Below are positions 49,444-56,035 of a DNA stretch of 64,000 nt, piece after piece. Both the position numbers and the translations under genes were made by a program. Under the pieces are notes generated by a model. That model searched no databases. It was not told the origin of the DNA and worked only from the letters and a program-made list of their open reading frames with translations. The stretch is taken from positions 1 to 64,000 of IMG/VR virus record IMGVR_UViG_3300047585_000208; one strand, given 5' to 3'. The number at the start of each line of letters is the position of its first letter. The stretch's first letter is position 1. Origin of the DNA: a virus.

Positions 49444-50571
49444 ATGCTAGAGGTTCAAAAGTATCTAAAGTCAGGGAAAACGCTTCAAGATCTTTCAGCT
49501 GAACTTGGGATAATCGCATCAGCCCACGACACTCTTCCGCTCGTCATTCTCAATTACGGCCAAATTGATAGCCCCAAAACTAATCCAATCGCGAGAGAGT
49601 GCCGTGGGCTTGTTCTGAATAGCCAGACCTTTGATCTTGTTGCCCGGTCTTTTCCGCGATTCTTCAATTGGGGCGAAGTAGCTGACGAAATGCCCCTTTT
49701 CAATTTCAACACCTTTAATGCCTTTGAAAAAGTCGACGGAAGCTTGGTCATCTTATATAACTTCGAAGGTAAGTGGATGGCTAACACCCGCGGCAGCTTT
49801 GGCACAGGTGCAATTGATCGATTTAGCAACCGAACTTGGCATGATGGGTTTTGTGCAGCGATGGGTGTTGACAATTTAGAAGTTTTAGCTAAAGTTGGAC
49901 TTGATCCAAAGCTTACTTATGTCTGTGAATTCTGCTCTCCATGGAATAAGATTGTTCGGCGTTACCCCGAACCTTTGATGTACTTGTTATCTAGATTTGA
50001 GGGTGAAACTGAAATCCAGTGGAACGAGAACGCTTACCGAGATATCTGTACTACAGGTTTATTTGAAAAGGTTAAGCACTGGCATTTTAGTAACGTTGAT
50101 CAAATTCTTGTCTTTCTAGAAAAGAACAGCACAGACGACCCAACTTTCGAAGGTGTCGTAATTCGCGATGACAACAACCGGCGTTGGAAGATCAAAAGCA
50201 AAACGTACCTAGGTCTCCACGCAATTAAAGGTGCTGAAGGCAATCTGTTTAACCCTAAACATCTATTGCCTTTCGTCTTGTCTGGTAACGGCGCTGAGCT
50301 CTTGACCTACTTTGAAGAAGCCACTGACGCGTTTAATGAGTTAAAGAAAAGCGTTGACCGAGAGTTTGAACAATTAACCCAGGTCTGGCACGATTACAAA
50401 GATGTCGCGGACCAAAAAACCTTCGCACTTGCGATCAATGGGAAAACGCGCTTTACATCGATCTTATTTACGATTAAGAAAAAATTCGGTAACGCCCAAA
50501 CACTTGAACACCTTCAACATGCCTGGCGAAACTCAGAAGCGCAGATTTTAAACAACCTCAAACTTGAGTAA
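49444..50571 (+). CDS. RNA ligase, T4 Rnl1-like
   Basis: 375 aa, ATG with weak GGAACGATA upstream. Nucleotidyl transferase motif I KVDGS with lysine K96 (AFEKVDGSLVILY), RECRG at 51-55, motif IIIa-like YVCEFCSPWNKIV, motif IV EGVVIRD, and motif V RWKIKSKTYL. Ligates 5'-phosphate and 3'-OH RNA ends by an adenylated lysine; in T4 this repairs tRNAs cut by host anticodon nucleases. A tRNA gene in the same phage supports that role by analogy. Ends Glu-stop in a palindrome. Confidence 0.88.
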   Translation: MLEVQKYLKSGKTLQDLSAELGIIASAHDTLPLVILNYGQIDSPKTNPIARECRGLVLNSQTFDLVARSFPRFFNWGEVADEMPLFNFNTFNAFEKVDGSLVILYNFEGKWMANTRGSFGTGAIDRFSNRTWHDGFCAAMGVDNLEVLAKVGLDPKLTYVCEFCSPWNKIVRRYPEPLMYLLSRFEGETEIQWNENAYRDICTTGLFEKVKHWHFSNVDQILVFLEKNSTDDPTFEGVVIRDDNNRRWKIKSKTYLGLHAIKGAEGNLFNPKHLLPFVLSGNGAELLTYFEEATDAFNELKKSVDREFEQLTQVWHDYKDVADQKTFALAINGKTRFTSILFTIKKKFGNAQTLEHLQHAWRNSEAQILNNLKLE

Positions 50572-50582
50572 CGCATTACTCA
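50565..50582. repeat. Dispersed palindrome
   Basis: Glu-stop of the RNA ligase gene. Confidence 0.95.
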
Positions 50583-50585
50583 ACT

Positions 50586-50614
50586 CCGAGTCAGGAGGCA
50601 TACTGGCTACTCGG
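50586..50614 (+). promoter_or_regulatory. Bulged hairpin of the intergenic family
   Basis: CCGAGTCAG (50586-50594), GAGGCATA loop, CTGGCTACTCGG with a bulge (50603-50614). The GAGGC loop matches the other members. Confidence 0.35.
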
Positions 50615-50649
50615 CAAAGGCCGCATCGTTTCTATAACACGGTGAGCCA

Positions 50650-51060
50650 ATGATGTACATGTCGAGCATCAAGATGCAAACAACTGTCAAGAAGTCGGTA
50701 CTTCTTGAAACACTCAAGAAGAACTTAGCCGTTCATGAGACGATCGTTAAAGAAGCGTTTGCTGGCTACGCTAAAGCAGCCAAGCATCTTCTGGCGGACA
50801 AACTGGCTAAGTTTGAAAAGGGTGAATACCCGTCTTTAGCTTGTCGGCTGGAAAGACCAGATGATTGCAGCGAGGTCTACAAGACCTCCATCCACATGCT
50901 GGAATTAAACAACGACGACCTTATCGTTCTGTCTCCGGATGAATTCCGACAACTTGTAGAAGACAAATGGGACTGGACTAACTCTTTCTTTGCCAAAAAC
51001 AGCACTTACTCTTTGACTGCCTCACGAATGAGCAATAATAGCGATGAAGACTCTTGGTGA
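50650..51060 (+). CDS. Hypothetical protein, 136 aa
   Basis: ATG 50650 (GTGAGCCA weak upstream; alternatives at 50653 and 50659). Helix-rich N-terminal half (VLLETLKKNLAVHETIVKEA, KHLLADKLAKFEKGEYPSL), then a beta element. Resembles small phage proteins of unknown function near ligase genes. Unassigned. Confidence 0.65.
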   Translation: MMYMSSIKMQTTVKKSVLLETLKKNLAVHETIVKEAFAGYAKAAKHLLADKLAKFEKGEYPSLACRLERPDDCSEVYKTSIHMLELNNDDLIVLSPDEFRQLVEDKWDWTNSFFAKNSTYSLTASRMSNNSDEDSW

Positions 51061-51094
51061 CTATTCGTGAAAAGATCGCGGGAAAGGTTCTTCA

Positions 51095-51799
51095 ATGCCA
51101 GTCCAAGCCCATCAGCTTCAGCGCCATTTTCTCGACCCTGAATCATACACTTTCACTTTGATAGCGTGTTTCCTCGAAATCTACGGTACTGAAGCGGTAT
51201 CGTGGAGCCCTTTGACTATTGATATGGAGCTAACTCAAGACGTTGGAGATGTTCCCAGAGAGAACTTTGACAAGCTTCAGACAGCGATCTTTCTTCTTAC
51301 TTCGAACTCCTTTTTTGTCAGTGTGGCGGATTTTGCTAGAACCTGCTGTGTTCTGGCAGGACATTCTTTTAACCCCAACTCAATTATTCTTCCTGACTGC
51401 GTTGACTTAGCTTGGGGTATTACTGAGGGGATGCTTATCTGCCCACCTGAGGAAGAAGATAAAGAGCCATTCTCGGCCGAGATCCTCGGCTTTATTGGAG
51501 CGTGCCTTTCGCAAGAGGGCATTCTAAACGCTCCAGACGTGCTACGAATTGGAACCCGCGATAAAGACTTGGCTAATCAAGCACGCCTCAACTTTTCTGA
51601 TGACCCCGAGATGTTTGGCGCTGTAATGGGCGTTGACAAACTCAAGGGGGAAGATATTACCAAGACAGTTGAGGCCAAACTCCAGCAGCTACTGCGCCAG
51701 CTCGTTGACCTTCCCGTTGCAGAAGGCCGAGCCAGTCAATTAGCAAAAGCGCTGCTAGAGCGATTAAGCCAGTCTGGAAAGCTTCCAATTCCCATGTAG
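51095..51799 (+). CDS. Hypothetical protein, 234 aa
   Basis: ATG after GGTTCTTCA. Helix-rich (FLDPESYTFTLIACFLEIYG, ADFARTCCVLAGHSF, VEAKLQQLLRQLVDLPVAEG) with an internal acidic stretch. No catalytic motif recognised. Tandem with small accessory genes; could be a virion protein. Confidence 0.65.
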   Translation: MPVQAHQLQRHFLDPESYTFTLIACFLEIYGTEAVSWSPLTIDMELTQDVGDVPRENFDKLQTAIFLLTSNSFFVSVADFARTCCVLAGHSFNPNSIILPDCVDLAWGITEGMLICPPEEEDKEPFSAEILGFIGACLSQEGILNAPDVLRIGTRDKDLANQARLNFSDDPEMFGAVMGVDKLKGEDITKTVEAKLQQLLRQLVDLPVAEGRASQLAKALLERLSQSGKLPIPM

Positions 51800-51802
51800 C
51801 TT

Positions 51803-51822
51803 CGGCAGAGGCGTATCTGCCG
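51803..51822 (+). promoter_or_regulatory. Hairpin of the CGGCAGA/TCTGCCG family
   Basis: CGGCAGA (51803-51809), loop GGCGTA, TCTGCCG (51816-51822), in the leader of the secreted 51867 gene. Confidence 0.5.
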
Positions 51823-51866
51823 CATACCTAGGTGTTCGTCCTATTCAGTTCTCAAGGAGAAATGTG

Positions 51867-52454
51867 ATGAGGGTACGGATTGTACTTTGCATGATTGCCT
51901 TGTTTGTTTGCGCGGCTTGCGTGTTCGGAAACCAGAATACGTCTACGACCAGGGTCAGCAATCAAGCGCAGCCTGGCAATTTGAAGTATTTGATCAGCGT
52001 TAACGGCAAGATCACGAATGAAGGCGATACTGGCACGCACGAATTCAAGATGACCGCCGGTAAGACCTACGTACTGTACGCGGCTAGCAAGACGATCGAT
52101 ACGATGCTCAGCTTGCAGACACTCGGCGGCGAAGAGCTGGCTGAAAACGATGACGAAGTTACTCCGCCAAACCAAGATGTATCTTTGAATTCCAAAATCG
52201 TTTACAAGTGCACAACAACGGGCACGTACAAAGCAGTTATTAAAGCTTACGACTGGAAAAATGCCGCAGAAGCGCCTCGCGAAGCGACTGGTCCGTACAC
52301 GTTTACGGTTCGTGAAGCAACTGATGATGAGGCCGCCTTGAAAAGGATGCCAGTAGCGCCTGGGGTTGGTCGGGTCGGCCAACGCGGAGGTGAGCTTATC
52401 CCCCTCCCCAGGGTTGGGCAATTTCCAGATTCTAGTGTGATTGGTGGGACGTAA
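51867..52454 (+). CDS. Secreted PPC-like protein, 195 aa
   Basis: ATG (or GTG 51864) after AAGGAGAAAT. Signal peptide MRVRIVLCMIALFVCAACVF, possible lipobox-like CAACVFG. The main domain (KYLISVNGKITNEGDTGTHE, KMTAGKTYVLYAASK, YKAVIKAYDW) is a PPC/prepeptidase C-terminal-type beta sandwich as found on planctomycete exported enzymes. Proline-rich tail. Host-derived style; role in the phage unknown. Confidence 0.65.
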   Translation: MRVRIVLCMIALFVCAACVFGNQNTSTTRVSNQAQPGNLKYLISVNGKITNEGDTGTHEFKMTAGKTYVLYAASKTIDTMLSLQTLGGEELAENDDEVTPPNQDVSLNSKIVYKCTTTGTYKAVIKAYDWKNAAEAPREATGPYTFTVREATDDEAALKRMPVAPGVGRVGQRGGELIPLPRVGQFPDSSVIGGT

Positions 52455-52478
52455 CTTCCGAAAGGCTTCCCAGGTGGC

Positions 52479-52595
52479 ATGTTCGAAATCAAGGTCAGTG
52501 ACATTCAACCTCTTCTGCAATACTTGACCGACGACCAGATCAACATGCTCACAACCATCCTCCAAGCCGAAAAGACCGCTCGCAGCAAGAAGTAA
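52479..52595 (+). CDS. Small hypothetical protein, 38 aa
   Basis: ATG after CCCAGGTGGC. MFEIKVSDIQPLLQYLTDDQ then helix INMLTTILQAEKTARSKK. Coding-like composition; standalone between 51867 and 52707. Confidence 0.5.
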   Translation: MFEIKVSDIQPLLQYLTDDQINMLTTILQAEKTARSKK

Positions 52596-52612
52596 GCTTT
52601 GACTAGCGGCTT

Positions 52613-52632
52613 CGGCAGAGGTTTATCTGCCG
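52613..52632 (+). promoter_or_regulatory. Hairpin of the CGGCAGA/TCTGCCG family
   Basis: CGGCAGA (52613-52619), loop GGTTTA, TCTGCCG (52626-52632), in the gap before the 52707 gene. Confidence 0.5.
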
Positions 52633-52706
52633 CTAAGCAAGAAGGGCATGGTTCTCGGCCTGCTTAAACAGGCTACCCCGTAAAACAGAAAATCTGAAAG
52701 ATACAG

Positions 52707-53123
52707 ATGAGCAAACCAACGCGATATGATCCGCGTTCTTTTTGGTTCGTAATTGCCCGAAAGCCCAACAAGGATGTTGGGCTTTACTCTTTTCAATCTC
52801 GTGAAGATGCACGAGAGTTTGTTGATGAAAGTCCAAATCGCCCCTTTGGTCCTGTAGCGGTGGCTAAATCACCGCTTGAGCAGATCGCTCCGATGATGTA
52901 TCAGGCACTGCAACATCTTGTTCTAACAACTGGAACTCCGGCTGAAGGACTTGCTAAAGCGTTTGCCGAAGCGGTTTTAGCGGTTGCGTGCAAAGAACCT
53001 CGGCTGCCAGCTGCTTGCAGAATTACCAAGAACTGGCTGATGTACGACCGGGTCCAACCTGAGTGGGACCCTGACACGACGCTAGTAGGCCAGCTAAGAA
53101 CTGGGCTAGCTGCTGTTGGTTAA
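52707..53123 (+). CDS. Hypothetical protein, 138 aa
   Basis: ATG with GAAAGATACAG upstream. A YSFQSREDAREFVDESPN segment and C-terminal helices (IAPMMYQALQHLVLT, LAKAFAEAVLAVA). No established family. A strong terminator follows. Confidence 0.65.
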   Translation: MSKPTRYDPRSFWFVIARKPNKDVGLYSFQSREDAREFVDESPNRPFGPVAVAKSPLEQIAPMMYQALQHLVLTTGTPAEGLAKAFAEAVLAVACKEPRLPAACRITKNWLMYDRVQPEWDPDTTLVGQLRTGLAAVG

Positions 53124-53130
53124 AGGGAAC

Positions 53131-53174
53131 GCCCAGCAAGCTTTTCTAGTTGAAGAGCTTGCTGGGCTTATTTT
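53131..53174 (+). terminator. Rho-independent terminator
   Basis: GCCCAGCAAGCT (53131-53142) pairs with AGCTTGCTGGGC (53156-53167), then TTATTTT. Confidence 0.85.
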
Positions 53175-53269
53175 AAGGAGACCGTTTTGATCATTGACAT
53201 TGTCTAAAAGAAACCATTCGTGTTTGTCAGTTCAACGGTAAGTAATGCATTACTCAAAGGAGGAGTTTC
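53175..53269 (+). other. Intergenic leader of paralogue array
   Basis: Contains AAGGAGACCG followed by a possible six-codon TTG mini-ORF (53187-53207), then a left-arm variant palindrome (53239-53256) and AAAGGAGG before the 53270 ATG. No gene seen. Confidence 0.4.
53239..53256. repeat. Dispersed palindrome (TAAG left arm)
   Basis: Left arm altered, right arm intact; ahead of paralogue copy 3. Confidence 0.85.
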
Positions 53270-53557
53270 ATGCTTGTGTTAATTAAGGTCACTCACAAAC
53301 TGCTCAATAGTGGTATCCGAAGTAGTTGTACCGAGTGCGCAATTTCTTTGGCGATTAAGCGTCTGGTGAAAAGGCCAGAGCTTGTTTCTGTTGGGATTTC
53401 AAAAATTAATCTTGGGCTCAGCGAAGCAATTGAATTACCGCTTAACGCTTATGTGTGGCGGCAACTCTACGATAAGGGGCTTCGTGTTGGCCCCACGTCG
53501 TTTGAGCTATTTATCCCGGATAACTTACTCAAACCAGAAGTGCTTAAAGCAAATTGA
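53270..53557 (+). CDS. Small phage paralogue family protein (copy 3 of 7)
   Basis: 95 aa, ATG after AAAGGAGGAGTTTC. IKVTHKLLNSGIRSS, CTECAISLAIKRL, ELPLNAYVWRQLYDKGL, RVGPTSFELFIPDNLLK. Starts a run of five paralogues, each preceded by a palindrome and an AAAAGGA-type ribosome binding site. Confidence 0.72.
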   Translation: MLVLIKVTHKLLNSGIRSSCTECAISLAIKRLVKRPELVSVGISKINLGLSEAIELPLNAYVWRQLYDKGLRVGPTSFELFIPDNLLKPEVLKAN

Positions 53558-53572
53558 GTAATGCGTTACTCA
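53555..53572. repeat. Dispersed palindrome
   Basis: TGA stop of paralogue copy 3. Confidence 0.95.
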
Positions 53573-53586
53573 GAAAGGACGATTAA

Positions 53587-53874
53587 ATGAGAATTGTTAT
53601 CACGCATAAACACATCCGCAACGGGGTCAAAGCTGACCCAGCTAATCATCCGCTCAAAAAGGCCGTTGATGACATACTTCGACTCGGTGTCTACGTCAGA
53701 GTCAAACAAGCTTCATTGTTCCTTTACAAAGAAGAACCAACTGAAAAAACACAACCATGGCGGGTTATACCGCTGGCAAGGTCTATTGTCAACTGGGTCA
53801 AAAACTTCGATCTTGGATTCAATCACAGCCCCAGAACGGTCTGGATAAGTTTACCAAAAGAAGTTTTAAAATAA
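53587..53874 (+). CDS. Small phage paralogue family protein (copy 4 of 7)
   Basis: 95 aa. ITHKHIRNGVKADPANHPLKKAV replaces the CPxxLA motif with HPLKKAV; ARSIVNWVKNFDLGFNHSP and TVWISLPKEVLK end it. Palindrome upstream at 53555. Confidence 0.72.
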   Translation: MRIVITHKHIRNGVKADPANHPLKKAVDDILRLGVYVRVKQASLFLYKEEPTEKTQPWRVIPLARSIVNWVKNFDLGFNHSPRTVWISLPKEVLK

Positions 53875-53876
53875 AC

Positions 53877-53894
53877 TGGGCAGCGCATTACTCA
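53877..53894. repeat. Dispersed palindrome (left arm decayed)
   Basis: TGGGCAGCGCATTACTCA; right arm intact. Confidence 0.8.
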
Positions 53895-53908
53895 AAAGGA
53901 AGGCCTTA

Positions 53909-54202
53909 ATGCAATTTACCATCACACAAGAACACATCGATCACGGGGTCAAAAATAACAGCTTAGCCAACCCAATTGCGTTGGCTATTAATGAAAGCCT
54001 GCGCGATGAGTTTTTCATAAGGATGGGCTGCAGTGTGTTAGGCGTTTTTTCTAAAAATGCGACCGTCAACTTGGCATTGGTATGGGTAGAGCTACCAACT
54101 GACATTAAAGACTGGTACGCAAAATATGGCTTAGGGCTAAAGTGCGGTCCAACGACCTTCGATTTGCGCATTTCAGCTGAGTTTCTAAAGCCAATTAAGT
54201 AA
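53909..54202 (+). CDS. Small phage paralogue family protein (copy 5 of 7)
   Basis: 97 aa, ATG after AAAAGGAAGGCCTTA. ITQEHIDHGVKNNS, LANPIALAINESL, LPTDIKDWYAKYGLGL, TTFDLRISAEFLKPIK. The C-terminal FLKPIK-stop is identical to the next copy, and its TAA is the left arm of a palindrome. Confidence 0.75.
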   Translation: MQFTITQEHIDHGVKNNSLANPIALAINESLRDEFFIRMGCSVLGVFSKNATVNLALVWVELPTDIKDWYAKYGLGLKCGPTTFDLRISAEFLKPIK

Positions 54203-54213
54203 GGCATTACTCA
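54196..54213. repeat. Dispersed palindrome (left arm altered)
   Basis: TAAGTAAGGCATTACTCA; supplies Lys-stop of copy 5. Confidence 0.85.
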
Positions 54214-54227
54214 AAAGGAGGGCCTTA

Positions 54228-54521
54228 ATGAAGATTACTATCGCTATCACTGAAGAACACATTAAACACGGAATAAGAAAAAGTGCAGCTGACTGTCCAG
54301 TTAAACTTGCGATCGATGAGGTAGTGCGGTCGAACGTGCTTGTGCGTGCTGGGTATTACCTAACAATGCGAGAGCTGGGCAGTGTTGACAGTACCAGAGT
54401 TTTTGTGGCTCGGCTAGTTGAACTACGTTGCTGGATGGGCCGTTTTGATTGCGGCCTCCCCGTTAAACCAATCACATTTGAAATAGATATACCAAACTGG
54501 TTTTTAAAGCCAATTAAGTAA
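54228..54521 (+). CDS. Small phage paralogue family protein (copy 6 of 7)
   Basis: 97 aa, ATG after AAAAGGAGGGCCTTA. ITEEHIKHGIRKSAADCPVKLAIDE; nearly duplicates copy 7 at the DNA level over much of its length (VVRSNVLVRAGYYL against VVRSNVLVRVGNCL), so a recent tandem duplication. Confidence 0.75.
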   Translation: MKITIAITEEHIKHGIRKSAADCPVKLAIDEVVRSNVLVRAGYYLTMRELGSVDSTRVFVARLVELRCWMGRFDCGLPVKPITFEIDIPNWFLKPIK

Positions 54522-54532
54522 GGCATTACTCA
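54515..54532. repeat. Dispersed palindrome (left arm altered)
   Basis: Same variant as 54196; Lys-stop of copy 6. Confidence 0.85.
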
Positions 54533-54546
54533 AAAGGAGAGTCTTA

Positions 54547-54897
54547 ATGAAGATTACTATCACTGTCACTGAAGAACACATTAGACACGGAATAAAAAGA
54601 AGTACAGCTAACTGTCCAGTTAAACTTGCGATCGATGAGGTAGTGCGATCGAACGTGCTTGTACGTGTTGGGAATTGCCTAATAATACAAGAGCTGGGCA
54701 GTGTCGTCAAGGCCGGATTTTATTTGAGTCCGCTAGTTGAACCACGTCTCTGGATAGCCCGTTTTGATAACGACCTCCCCGTTAAACCAATCACATTTGA
54801 AATAAATATACCAAGCCGGTTTTTAAAGTTTAGCGCCGACGATGCGCTAACTGCTGCCGGTACTCTCCCGCAAGTTCTCCGAGATACTGTTCGCTGA
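54547..54897 (+). CDS. Small phage paralogue family protein (copy 7 of 7), altered C-terminus
   Basis: 116 aa. It matches copy 6 until IPSRFLKF, then continues for about 20 residues (SADDALTAAGTLPQVL) read antisense to the end of the minus-strand gene at 54830, so its original FLKPIK-stop has been lost by sequence joining and its last part overlaps the convergent gene by 68 bases. No downstream palindrome. Confidence 0.7.
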   Translation: MKITITVTEEHIRHGIKRSTANCPVKLAIDEVVRSNVLVRVGNCLIIQELGSVVKAGFYLSPLVEPRLWIARFDNDLPVKPITFEINIPSRFLKFSADDALTAAGTLPQVLRDTVR

Positions 54898-56035
54898 GCC
54901 TAGTTTGTTCCTGAGAGGCTTCTTTGGCGATGGGCTGAACTCCGAGGCTGCTTAAGAGTCGATCAAGCTGTATAGCGTCTGGAACGGGCAGCGTTGGCAA
55001 AAGCGCCGCTGCCTTTTCGCTATCAACATGAAGTCCGTCGCTAGTAACACGATCCGCAAAGCCATCCCCAAAATAATCGCGAATCTCCGCCAGCTTGACT
55101 CTTTCGAGATCCGCAAGCTTATAAATGCTACCAGTGAGAAGGCCACAATGTTCTTTGGCAACTTCAGCCATCTTCTCACCGGTTAACCCGAAAACAACGT
55201 CTTCGACCGGGCGAATCGCACTATCGTACTGTTTGATTTTCATCGTACGGTCAAACTGATCAATCACACCAGCAACCTTCACTCGCATTCCGGGCTCTCG
55301 CAACTTTGCCCGGTTGCTTTCAAGCATAGTTGCGAATTTGAGCATTTCGCTCTGCAGCTCGCTAAGTTGGTTGCCTTGGCGAGTTGCTTTTACTCTGTTT
55401 TTGATAGCCGTTACGACTTCGCTGCAAGGAGAAGCCCCATGTCCAGCTTGCTTTGTGATGTACTCATTAAGCGCACCAAGCGTAACCCCGTATTCAGCTT
55501 GCTTCTGGAGGATCTTATCTGCAATTTGCTGCCTAATCTCAAACGGCAATTCAACGCGGTGTTTGACAAGATAGTCAGCAGCGGCCTTTACCTCGTTTAC
55601 GTTCACCATCCGGTAGTGCCTGCGCTTACTGCCGTTTTCTTCCCATACAAGTGCAAAGTCGTCGTCACTAAGAGTTGAATCGTCCGGAATAACCGTTTTC
55701 GCCAATTTTATAGATTCGACTTTCTTTTTTAATTCGTCAACGGCATTGCCGATTCCGTGGATATGCGCACAACGAGTAATGCGTTTCTCAATAAACTCAG
55801 CGTCTGTCGGTTTAAAGAGCGCCTTCTTCTCTAGAAAGAAAGCCGCGCTTGTCCAGGTCGCAGCAGCGGTGTCACAAGGGAAGAGCCTGTGCTTTGGATC
55901 ACCGTAGGCCTCTGTAGGAAGCGTAGAATTACCACACAGTTCCTCGTGGCTGGCCTGTTTCACATAATCAGGCGTATTATAAGTAGCCGCGATCTTGTGG
56001 AATTCCCGTTGACCTTTGTCGGAGCGCTGATCCAT
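54830..56035 (-). CDS. Hypothetical protein, 401 aa, minus strand
   Basis: Start ATG (56035-56033) shares CATATG with the + gene at 56036 and has AAAGG upstream on its own strand. N-terminal half: KIAATYNTPDYVKQASHEEL, YGDPKHRLFPCDTAAATW, FFLEKKALFK, where GDPKHRLFP and TAAATWTSAAFF resemble a head-related phage protein type seen near terminases. Then charged helical stretches and a C-terminal KEASQEQTRLSEQYLGEL. A capsid or scaffold role is only suggested by location near terminase. Confidence 0.6.
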   Translation of the reverse strand: MDQRSDKGQREFHKIAATYNTPDYVKQASHEELCGNSTLPTEAYGDPKHRLFPCDTAAATWTSAAFFLEKKALFKPTDAEFIEKRITRCAHIHGIGNAVDELKKKVESIKLAKTVIPDDSTLSDDDFALVWEENGSKRRHYRMVNVNEVKAAADYLVKHRVELPFEIRQQIADKILQKQAEYGVTLGALNEYITKQAGHGASPCSEVVTAIKNRVKATRQGNQLSELQSEMLKFATMLESNRAKLREPGMRVKVAGVIDQFDRTMKIKQYDSAIRPVEDVVFGLTGEKMAEVAKEHCGLLTGSIYKLADLERVKLAEIRDYFGDGFADRVTSDGLHVDSEKAAALLPTLPVPDAIQLDRLLSSLGVQPIAKEASQEQTRLSEQYLGELAGEYRQQLAHRRR

